A DNA stretch of 8,657 bases. Source: DATDVL01 sp035290025. Lineage in GTDB: Archaea > Nanobdellota > Nanobdellia > SCGC-AAA011-G17 > DATDVL01. The position numbers and the translations under genes were made by a program. How positions within the stretch are numbered: the stretch's first letter is position 1; each line of letters opens with the position of its first letter. The stretch is taken from positions 1 to 8,657 of the forward strand of contig DATDVL010000032.1 of assembly GCA_035290025.1 (NCBI GenBank), read 5' to 3'. Positions 1 to 4,907 of the stretch are shown one piece after another. A model generated the notes under the pieces. It did no database searches. It was not told the origin of the DNA and saw only the letters and a list, made by a program, of their open reading frames with translations.

Positions 1-1020
1 CTCCCCCAACAGATAGCTACAGGAGAGCACACACTCACCATCACTGCAAAAGATACTTATGGGAACATTGGAACCACTACAGGTACTTATACTGTTGATG
101 CTGTACCTACCACACTGCATTTCCTACTCCAAGAAGGAACCTTCGCACCAGAAAAAGAAATAACTTACGAAGCAAAAATATTAGACCAAGGAGAAGACCT
201 CTACAAAGAAGACATTAGCATTACTATAACGGACGCAAAAGGCAACAAACTCCACCAAGACACCATAACTTCAGGAACACAACAAAGCTACACCCTCCCC
301 AAACAGGCACCACCGGGCAACTGGAAAATACTAGCGAAAAGCAGCATTGACGAACAAGAACAAAACTTTTACGTCAAGGAAATAAAAACTTTAGACTACC
401 AACTCCAAGGAAACAGCCTCACCATTACTAACACGGGCAACGTACCCTACAAAGAACCACTCAAAGTAACCCTTGAAGGATTTGACAGACCTGTTAATAT
501 TGTGAGAAATATCAACCTTGACGTTGGAGAAAGCGACACTATCAATCTTGCATCAGGAACACCGACAGGCGCCTACACGGTCAACGTTGGAGAAAAAACA
601 TTCAACGACGTCAACATTGAAGGACAAGAAAAGAAAGACTATAGCTGGGTCTACTACGTCATTCTTGGACTCTTCGTATTCGTCCTACTCTTTATTATCA
701 TGACCAAAAAAATTACACCTATCATGAACACCACGAGAAAAAGCTACCATGCACATGACGACCACGACCACAACGAATTTATAGACCCTTTACTCCAAGA
801 ACAACTACAACGAGATCTCACCAGAAACCGCTACCAACCAGCACCACGAAGAACACGAACAGAACACTACCCAACACTACAAACAGAAGACCTCAACAGA
901 TTCCACAGCCACGGAGAAACAACCATCTTCAGAAAACGACGAGAAGAAAAAAAACAAGCAGCAGAAACAAACACTCATAACCCCCCATCAAACAACACCT
1001 TCGGCGGCATGTTTGATTAA
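1..1020 (+). CDS. Surface protein with Ig-like repeats and C-terminal membrane anchor (5' end missing)
   Basis: Frame 1 is open from the first base to the TAA at 1018-1020, giving the last 339 residues of a longer protein; an internal GTG at 502 is not a credible start. Visible residues 5-32 resemble the end of an Ig-like beta-sandwich repeat (TLTITAKDTYGN and a closing TYTV strand). A second beta-rich module follows to about residue 130, with a third at about 131-205 (LTITNTGNVPY). One hydrophobic helix, residues 216-234 (nt 646-702), is followed by TKK, so the repeats should face outside and the roughly 100-residue tail should be cytoplasmic. The tail is hydrophilic, with a His/Asp patch (HAHDDHDHNE, about 250-259), many Arg/Lys and the ending GGMFD. 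It is probably an envelope or adhesion protein, but the specific function is unknown. The topology is inferred from charge; the fold assignment is by pattern only. Confidence 0.8.
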   Translation, partial: LPQQIATGEHTLTITAKDTYGNIGTTTGTYTVDAVPTTLHFLLQEGTFAPEKEITYEAKILDQGEDLYKEDISITITDAKGNKLHQDTITSGTQQSYTLPKQAPPGNWKILAKSSIDEQEQNFYVKEIKTLDYQLQGNSLTITNTGNVPYKEPLKVTLEGFDRPVNIVRNINLDVGESDTINLASGTPTGAYTVNVGEKTFNDVNIEGQEKKDYSWVYYVILGLFVFVLLFIIMTKKITPIMNTTRKSYHAHDDHDHNEFIDPLLQEQLQRDLTRNRYQPAPRRTRTEHYPTLQTEDLNRFHSHGETTIFRKRREEKKQAAETNTHNPPSNNTFGGMFD

Positions 1021-1029
1021 TTCACAATA

Positions 1030-1037
1030 TTAATAAA
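1030..1037 (+). promoter_or_regulatory. TATA-like box for leaderless Cys-rich gene pair
   Basis: The octamer ttaataaa is centred 26.5 nt upstream of the ATG at 1060. That is the spacing expected if transcription begins at the start codon itself. No Shine-Dalgarno motif precedes 1060, which fits a leaderless mRNA. Confidence 0.55.
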
Positions 1038-1059
1038 GCATTTCCTCAACACCTACGCT

Positions 1060-1245
1060 ATGAACACTTACACTAACCCATCAACTTACGAAACAACCCG
1101 TTACACAACAGGAACAAGTTATTCTCAGGAAACTTCATTACCTATAGTATACCCTGCACTCAAAGCAGCAAACCAACGAGCAGACTACAAATGTAGAGGA
1201 ACATGCTCAGCCTACGGAAAATGCAGCTGCGGAAGGAGCGACTAA
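1060..1245 (+). CDS. Small Cys-rich protein, 61 aa, CX3CX5CXCG motif
   Basis: No family is recognised. Residues 1-40 are Thr/Ser/Tyr-rich and look flexible. Residues 45-58 hold four cysteines at 45, 49, 55 and 57, in the pattern C-R-G-T-C-x3-G-x-C-S-C-G. No signal peptide or membrane segment is visible. The clustered cysteines suggest metal or Fe-S binding, or redox chemistry; this is inference only. The start is supported by a TATA-like box 26-27 nt upstream and the lack of a Shine-Dalgarno motif. The next gene starts one base after this stop and repeats the same motif, so the two probably share a transcript and a function. The gene is short, but the shared motif in a second adjacent frame argues strongly against chance. 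Confidence 0.7.
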   Translation: MNTYTNPSTYETTRYTTGTSYSQETSLPIVYPALKAANQRADYKCRGTCSAYGKCSCGRSD

Positions 1246-1246
1246 C

Positions 1247-1381
1247 ATGAGCTGCTGCAAAGACAAAAAACAAGAAGGAGATCAAGGCGTCTGCAAAGGA
1301 ACCTGCGGATGGCTAGGAACCTGCAGCTGCGGAGGAAAACCAGAACTCACGGAAATAACTACAGAAAAATCTTCCGAATAA
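1247..1381 (+). CDS. Small Cys-rich protein, 44 aa, second copy of CX3CX5CXCG motif
   Basis: ATG at 1247 to TAA at 1379-1381 encodes 44 residues with six cysteines. A CC pair lies at 3-4, and the four-Cys motif at 16, 20, 26 and 28 reads C-K-G-T-C-x3-G-x-C-S-C-G, with the same spacing as the gene upstream. The C-terminus (about 31-44) is a Glu/Thr/Ser tail. A Shine-Dalgarno-like aaggag at 1233-1238 sits 8 nt before the ATG, inside the end of the previous gene, which supports translation as the second gene of a pair. Its last 23 bases overlap the 3' end of the minus-strand methyltransferase. A metal-binding or metallothionein-like role is possible, but no function can be assigned from sequence alone. 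Confidence 0.65.
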   Translation: MSCCKDKKQEGDQGVCKGTCGWLGTCSCGGKPELTEITTEKSSE

Positions 1382-1820
1382 ATAACCAGTCTTTACCATT
1401 ATCCAATTTCTGAAAACCCTTCAAACGAACAGGAGTATTCTTACCTAATTTTAACAATGATAATACTATCTGACCATTAGGCTTAACGACACGCTTGATT
1501 TCTCTGAGCGCTTGCTTAAAATCAGCATGATGTAAAGCAGTAACCGAAACGACTGCATCAAAAATATGATCACGAAACGGCAAAGACTCTGCACGAGCAA
1601 CAACTTTTTCACCTTCATATAAAGATAGCAGCTCCTCGGAAGTATCAAGAGCAATAACCCTTGCCTGCGAAGCAAAAAAACGAGAAGAAACACCCGAACC
1701 CGCACCCACATCCAAAATTAAACCTTTACACGTATAGTACTTTGTTATATTCTTTAGCTTAGCAATCTGCTCTTCTTCATACAACTTGTCATACCCAGCA
1801 GCAATAAAATCATAGTACAT
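1359..1820 (-). CDS. Class I SAM-dependent methyltransferase (Methyltransferase_11 type)
   Basis: This 153-aa protein has the Rossmann-type SAM-binding core. Motif I is LDVGAGSG at residues 36-43. An acidic residue ends strand beta2 at D59 (VIALD). A post-II strand follows, FDAVVSVTALHH at 87-98, then a motif III-like IKRVVKPNGQIVLSLLK. The N-terminal YDFIAAGYDKLY resembles the start of UbiE/COQ5-like enzymes. It is shorter than typical members (about 200 aa), with a reduced C-terminal part, but all SAM-binding elements are present. The substrate cannot be told. It is divergent from the SufT-like gene (34 bp between starts) and convergent with the 44-aa Cys-rich gene, with a 23-bp overlap. 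Its sense-strand codons favour T and G at position three, the mirror of the + strand genes, as expected for a strand-wide A/C bias. Confidence 0.88.
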   Translation of the reverse strand: MYYDFIAAGYDKLYEEEQIAKLKNITKYYTCKGLILDVGAGSGVSSRFFASQARVIALDTSEELLSLYEGEKVVARAESLPFRDHIFDAVVSVTALHHADFKQALREIKRVVKPNGQIVLSLLKLGKNTPVRLKGFQKLDNGKDWLFIRKIFL

Positions 1821-1824
1821 AAAC

Positions 1825-1832
1825 CTTAAAAG
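1825..1832 (+). promoter_or_regulatory. TATA-like box for the SufT-like gene
   Basis: cttaaaag is centred 26.5 nt upstream of the ATG at 1855, matching the leaderless spacing seen for other first genes here. There is no Shine-Dalgarno motif between box and start. Confidence 0.45.
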
Positions 1833-1842
1833 AAGAACCTGC

Positions 1843-1850
1843 TAGAAAAA
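1843..1850 (-). promoter_or_regulatory. Weak TATA-like box for the methyltransferase
   Basis: On the minus strand tttttcta is centred 26.5 nt upstream of the ATG at 1820. The match to a TATA consensus is weak and the call rests mainly on spacing. It would lie within the divergent 34-bp gap, interleaved with the + strand promoter. Confidence 0.25.
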
Positions 1851-1854
1851 GCTT

Positions 1855-2142
1855 ATGGTCACCAAAGATAATGTCATAGACATACTAAAAACTGTCAAAG
1901 ACCCAGAAATATGGATAGACATCTGGACTATAGGACTCATACGAGACATAACCATCACCAAAGAAAAAATAACTATCCTCATGACCTTAACAACACCACA
2001 ATGTCCCTACGGACCACAACTCATGGACGACATCAAACAAGCACTCACCCAAGGCACGAAGATAAAAACTATCGACTTACAACTAACTTTCAACCCGCCA
2101 TGGAAACCACCAGAAGAACTCAGAAAAATATTAGGTGTATAA
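1855..2142 (+). CDS. sufT: MIP18/DUF59 family Fe-S maturation protein (SufT-like)
   Basis: This 95-aa protein spans a whole DUF59/MIP18 domain. The opening VKDPEIWIDIWTIGLIRDI (residues 14-32) is the family's DPE...GL signature. TTPQCPYGP (46-54) carries the conserved cysteine C50. FNPPWKPPEELR near the C-terminus matches the usual PPW motif. Family members (SufT, PaaD, eukaryotic CIA2/MIP18) help mature Fe-S proteins. Its place about 1.4 kb before a full suf operon supports that role here, although it has its own promoter and the minus-strand gene lies between. The acidic residue after the DPE motif is retained. The start is chosen because a TATA-like box lies 26-27 nt upstream. Other DUF59 functions cannot be excluded. 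Confidence 0.85.
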   Translation: MVTKDNVIDILKTVKDPEIWIDIWTIGLIRDITITKEKITILMTLTTPQCPYGPQLMDDIKQALTQGTKIKTIDLQLTFNPPWKPPEELRKILGV

Positions 2143-2144
2143 AA

Positions 2145-2150
2145 TTTTTT
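2145..2150 (+). terminator. Oligo-T stretch after the SufT-like gene
   Basis: Six T residues begin three bases after the TAA, in a 13-bp convergent gap flanked by A-runs (aaaatttttt). Short oligo-T tracts act as intrinsic terminators in archaea, and the flanking A-run could serve the opposite strand in part. No stem-loop is seen. Confidence 0.4.
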
Positions 2151-2155
2151 AAGAA

Positions 2156-2827
2156 CTACTTCTTTTTACCAAATGCTTTGTCTATTTCTTCAAACATCTT
2201 TTTTAGTTTAGGGTCTACAATTCTATCTTTTATTGGAGTTTGTTTTGGCCCCTGTTGTCTGGGTAGATATTTTAATCTGCCTCCTCCTAAAATAATTCTT
2301 AAACCATCTGGGTCGTCATCTGATAGTTCTTCTTGTGGAGGTATTTCGAAGTCTATAACAGGAGTAGTCCCTCGCGGACCAGGGTCATATTCTAATCGGA
2401 TAAACTCATCTATAGGTTCTTCGTTATCTGAACCTAATCTTGCACTGCTTTGTTTTCCATCATTTCCCCACCATACCACTGGTGCTGTAATGCCCTCTTC
2501 TTGAAGATGACGCATTAATTGGGTGTCTATAGGCGGACAAACTATTTCCTCTAATTTTTCACCTATTCCTAGATTGTAAGGATTTAAACTACCAACAGGA
2601 CCTTGCTGAATCGTGACATCTATATTTCCTTTTGCCAAACCTTGAATATAAGAACCAACATCAACTGTACCCATAACTACTACCACCTTTTTATCAACTC
2701 TGTAAAGCAGTACTGTCTGTGTCGCTTTTTCAGGTTGAAACAGCATTCCTTGCACTCCTAAACAATGAAGCTCTGCCCTTGGGACATCAGCTAGCCATTT
2801 TGTATCTCGAGTTCCTACGTAAACCAT
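2156..2827 (-). CDS. Hypothetical protein, 223 aa, composition-discordant
   Basis: I do not recognise a family. The frame is open from an ATG at 2845 (229 aa), but I prefer the ATG at 2827: a clear minus-strand TATA box (tttatata) lies 26-28 nt before 2827 and only about 10 nt before 2845. The N-terminal half (about 1-110) looks globular, with beta strands such as TVLLYRVDKKVVVVMGTVDV. The middle holds ITAPVVWWGNDGKQ. The C-terminal third is Pro/Asp/Glu-rich (PPQEELSDDDPDG), then GGGRLKYLP, ending in a basic helix (MFEEIDKAFGKKK). No signal peptide or membrane helix is visible, so it is probably cytoplasmic. Its base use is unlike its neighbours: the + strand is T-rich here, whereas elsewhere it is A-rich. 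That suggests recent arrival or inversion. It shares the divergent control region with the suf operon regulator. Confidence 0.75.
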   Translation of the reverse strand: MVYVGTRDTKWLADVPRAELHCLGVQGMLFQPEKATQTVLLYRVDKKVVVVMGTVDVGSYIQGLAKGNIDVTIQQGPVGSLNPYNLGIGEKLEEIVCPPIDTQLMRHLQEEGITAPVVWWGNDGKQSSARLGSDNEEPIDEFIRLEYDPGPRGTTPVIDFEIPPQEELSDDDPDGLRIILGGGRLKYLPRQQGPKQTPIKDRIVDPKLKKMFEEIDKAFGKKK

Positions 2828-2850
2828 AGCCTGTTCGTTATGCATATCCC

Positions 2851-2858
2851 TATATAAA
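2851..2858 (-). promoter_or_regulatory. TATA box for the hypothetical minus-strand gene
   Basis: On the minus strand the sequence reads gatttataggg-like with the core tttatata, one of the best TATA matches in the window, preceded by a purine-rich gaaaga that could be a BRE. It is centred 27.5 nt upstream of the ATG at 2827, which argues for that codon as a leaderless start over the ATG at 2845. Confidence 0.6.
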
Positions 2859-2908
2859 TCTTTCTTTTGTTGTTATGTATTAGTAGTTATTTCCTGGTGT
2901 GCATAACT

Positions 2909-2916
2909 TTTATAAA
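2909..2916 (+). promoter_or_regulatory. TATA box of the suf operon
   Basis: tttataaa is centred 26.5 nt upstream of the ATG at 2939, so transcription should begin at or next to the start codon. It faces away from the minus-strand box at 2851-2858 in the same 93-111 bp divergent region. It is the only evident promoter for the eight-gene operon. Confidence 0.65.
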
Positions 2917-2922
2917 TCAAAA

Positions 2923-2941
2923 TTCACCATAGTGAACTATG
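2923..2941 (+). promoter_or_regulatory. Candidate operator: two interleaved inverted repeats at the suf operon start
   Basis: TTCAC (2923-2927) and GTGAA (2932-2936) form a perfect 5-bp inverted repeat with a 4-bp spacer. CATAG (2928-2932) and CTATG (2937-2941) form another with the same geometry, and the two interlock. The element lies between the TATA box and the start codon, covering the predicted transcription start, where a bound repressor would block initiation. The first gene transcribed encodes an HTH protein, so autoregulation is the simplest reading. This is inference from position and symmetry. Confidence 0.45.
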
Positions 2942-3328
2942 TTACAAAGCCTGATGCAACCCCAAGAAGTAGAAGTATTCTATATCATACCCACTATCAG
3001 AAAATCACTAGCACAAGCATTAAAACACCAAGGCATGCCACAAAAAAACATAGCAGAACTCCTCAGTATACAAGCATCAACCGTCAGCCAATACCTCAAC
3101 AACAAACGAGCACACACCATCACCTTCCCCGCTTATCTAGAACGAGAAATACGACAAGCAGCAACAACCATCAAAACACCCACTGATGTCATCAGGATCA
3201 TACAAACCATCATCCAACACATTAAAACAAGCAAAACCATTTGCGACATCCACCGACAAGTAAGCAAAAACCTACCGAAAGGATGCGACGCCTGTTTTAT
3301 AGAACAACTCGTGGAGGTCAAACCATGA
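2939..3328 (+). CDS. HTH transcriptional regulator (COG2522-like), candidate Fe-S/metal-responsive suf regulator
   Basis: This 129-aa protein has an XRE-type helix-turn-helix at about residues 16-58. Its opening IIPTIRKSLAQALKHQGMPQ and recognition-helix region IAELLSIQASTVSQYLNNKR match the archaeal COG2522 group, in which the SQYL-x-KR ending is typical. The C-terminal part has C102, H105, C116 and C119 in ICDIH...KGCDAC, a possible metal or Fe-S site. As first gene of the suf operon, followed with 4-bp ATGA overlap by the next gene, it is well placed to report Fe-S status, a role filled by IscR or SufR in bacteria. The ATG at 2939 is supported by the TATA box 26-27 nt upstream. The HTH is clear; the ligand and regulatory role are inferred. 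Confidence 0.82.
   Translation: MLQSLMQPQEVEVFYIIPTIRKSLAQALKHQGMPQKNIAELLSIQASTVSQYLNNKRAHTITFPAYLEREIRQAATTIKTPTDVIRIIQTIIQHIKTSKTICDIHRQVSKNLPKGCDACFIEQLVEVKP
3313..3318 (+). promoter_or_regulatory. Strong Shine-Dalgarno deciding the start at 3325
   Basis: GGAGGT lies 6 nt before the ATG at 3325, inside the 3' end of the regulator gene. It selects that start over an in-frame ATG at 3241, which would overlap the regulator by 88 bases. It is the best ribosome binding site in the window. Confidence 0.75.
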
Positions 3329-3516
3329 CACAACTGCAAAAAAGATTCAAAAAAGGGGACAACGTACGATGGTATATACCACAATATGAACGCTACGAAA
3401 AAGGTGTTATTATTGACGAAGGAAAAGAATACAACACTGACGAAGTAGCCTACTGGGTACAAACAGATGATGGACAATTATGCATCATGAAAGACAAGGA
3501 ACTACAAAAACAATGA
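3325..3516 (+). CDS. Small suf-operon protein, 63 aa, possible SH3/Tudor-like barrel
   Basis: The start is fixed by the GGAGGT at 3313-3318 and the ATGA overlap with the regulator; it also ends in an ATGA overlap with sufB. It is not firmly recognised. The sequence FKKGDNVRWYIP...EKGVIIDEG...AYWVQTDDGQLCIMKDKELQ has short strands separated by turns. The order KGD-x-VRW, then a GVI strand, then a VQTDDGQ hairpin, resembles small SH3/Tudor-like barrels such as DUF2945, but similarity is weak. There is one cysteine (in QLCIM), no signal peptide and no membrane segment. Its position between the regulator and SufB, with overlaps at both ends, means it is co-expressed with the Fe-S machinery. It might be an assembly accessory protein; that is a guess. 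Confidence 0.7.
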   Translation: MTQLQKRFKKGDNVRWYIPQYERYEKGVIIDEGKEYNTDEVAYWVQTDDGQLCIMKDKELQKQ

Positions 3517-4907
3517 ACGACAATCTGGACACCATGTTCGGGCAAAGAACCAACACTGCCTATATTCACGTGAGCGAAGAAGGAAAAATAGACGAAGAAG
3601 TCGTGAGAAACATCAGCAAAAGTAAAAACGAGCCGGAATGGATGCTACAAAAAAGACTTCACGCACTACAAATTTATAGACAACTACAACTACCCACCTG
3701 GGGGCCAAGTCTGAAAGAACTAGACATGAATACTATAGCTTACTACTCATTACCTGAAGCAACACCCAACGCGAGACGATGGGAAGACGTGCCAGAAGAA
3801 ATAAAAAATACATTCGAACGACTAGGCATACCCGAAGCAGAAAAAAAAGCATTAGCAGGCGTAGGAAGCCAATTTGACAGCCAAGCAGTCTACCACAAAC
3901 TACGAGAAGACCTGGAAAAACTAGGCGTCATCTTTGAAGACATGGACGAAGCAGTACACAACCACCCAGAATTAGTAAAAAAATATTTCATGACTTCCTG
4001 CGTACCACCAACTTTACATAAGTTTGTAGCACTGCATGGAGCATGTTGGTCTGGAGGATCATTTATCTATGTACCCAAAGGAGTAAAAGTAGATTTGCCA
4101 TTACAAGCATACTTCCGCATGAACATAGAAAAAGGAGGACAGTTTGAACACACGTTAATCGTTGTTGATGAAGGAGCAGAGCTGCAATACGTCGAAGGGT
4201 GCTCCAGCCCCCGTTACACCACCAGTGCATTACACGCAGGATGTGTAGAACTCTTTGTCCACAAAAAAGCACGACTCCGTTATTCTAGCGTAGAAAACTG
4301 GAGCAAAAACACTTACAACCTCAACACAAAACGAGCCATCGTCGACGAAGAAGGCATCATGGAATGGGTCGGCGGCAACGCAGGAAGCAAAGTAAGCATG
4401 CTCTACCCCTGCACCATACTCAAAGGAGCAAACAGCAAAGCAGAACACTTAGGCATAGCTTATGCAGGAAAAGGACAAGAACAAGACGTAGGAGCAAAAG
4501 TCTACCATATAGGAAAAAACACTACTAGTATCATTAAAAGTAAAAGCATCAGCAAAGACGGAGGCATCAATACCTACCGAGGCATTGTCAAAATAAACCC
4601 TGGAGCGACAGGAGCAAAAAGCCATGTACAATGCGACGCCATCATCCTCGACGAACAAAGCATTTCTAATACTATACCTATCATGGACATCCAAGAAAGC
4701 AAAACAACCATCGGCCACGAAGCAACCGTAGGAAAAATAGACCCAGAAAAAATATTTTATTTACAAAGCCGTGGCTTAACAGAAGAAGAAGCACTCAAAC
4801 TCGTCGTCACCGGATTCGTAGCACCTATCATGAAAGAACTACCCCTAGAATACGCCGTAGAACTCAACAGGCTGATAGAACTAGAAATGGAAAACAGCAT
4901 AGGATAA
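3513..4907 (+). CDS. sufB: Fe-S cluster assembly scaffold SufB
   Basis: 464 aa from the ATG at 3513 (ATGA overlap with the gene before); an in-frame ATG at 3480 would add 11 unlikely residues. The length is normal for SufB. The N-terminal helical region carries the family sequence ISKSKNEPEWMLQKRL and PTWGPSLKELD. The beta-helix core includes LHGACWSGGSFIYVPKGVKVDLPLQAYFRMN, EGCSSPRYTTSALHAGCVEL and NLNTKRAIVDEEG. The C-terminal SufC-binding part has HVQCDAIILDE with C374, IGHEATVGKI with H402-E403, and FYLQSRGLTEEEA. C374 appears to match the conserved SufB cysteine needed for cluster building, by alignment from memory. SufB works with SufC and SufD in the cytoplasm as the scaffold on which Fe-S clusters form. 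The Shine-Dalgarno is weak (aagga 12 nt upstream), so coupling to the preceding gene is likely. Confidence 0.96.
   Translation: MNDNLDTMFGQRTNTAYIHVSEEGKIDEEVVRNISKSKNEPEWMLQKRLHALQIYRQLQLPTWGPSLKELDMNTIAYYSLPEATPNARRWEDVPEEIKNTFERLGIPEAEKKALAGVGSQFDSQAVYHKLREDLEKLGVIFEDMDEAVHNHPELVKKYFMTSCVPPTLHKFVALHGACWSGGSFIYVPKGVKVDLPLQAYFRMNIEKGGQFEHTLIVVDEGAELQYVEGCSSPRYTTSALHAGCVELFVHKKARLRYSSVENWSKNTYNLNTKRAIVDEEGIMEWVGGNAGSKVSMLYPCTILKGANSKAEHLGIAYAGKGQEQDVGAKVYHIGKNTTSIIKSKSISKDGGINTYRGIVKINPGATGAKSHVQCDAIILDEQSISNTIPIMDIQESKTTIGHEATVGKIDPEKIFYLQSRGLTEEEALKLVVTGFVAPIMKELPLEYAVELNRLIELEMENSIG

Noticed and set aside
502..504. GTG as start of a separate 172-aa membrane protein
   Set aside because: The same frame is open to position 1 with continuous Ig-like sequence, and no promoter or Shine-Dalgarno precedes 502.
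1911..2504. 197-codon + strand open frame crossing the SufT-like gene and the minus-strand orphan
   Set aside because: It overlaps two better supported genes, has no start signal and reads as a His/Arg/Thr-rich then Ser-rich shadow of them.
2837..2907. GTTATG at 2837 and 2872 with inverted CATAAC at 2902 as operator half-sites
   Set aside because: Six-base matches with irregular spacing in AT-rich DNA could be chance. The 2923-2941 element is much stronger.
2899..3186. 95-codon + strand frame overlapping the HTH gene
   Set aside because: It lies in another frame of a clear HTH gene, and the composition (His/Thr/Ser/Arg) is typical of a shadow of A/C-rich DNA.
3133..3477. Minus-strand hydrophobic frame opposite the regulator and the 63-aa gene
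   Set aside because: Antisense of A/C-rich coding DNA yields Val/Phe/Leu/Cys-rich frames that mimic membrane proteins. The same effect occurs at 4757-5119, 5132-5443 and 6215-6448.
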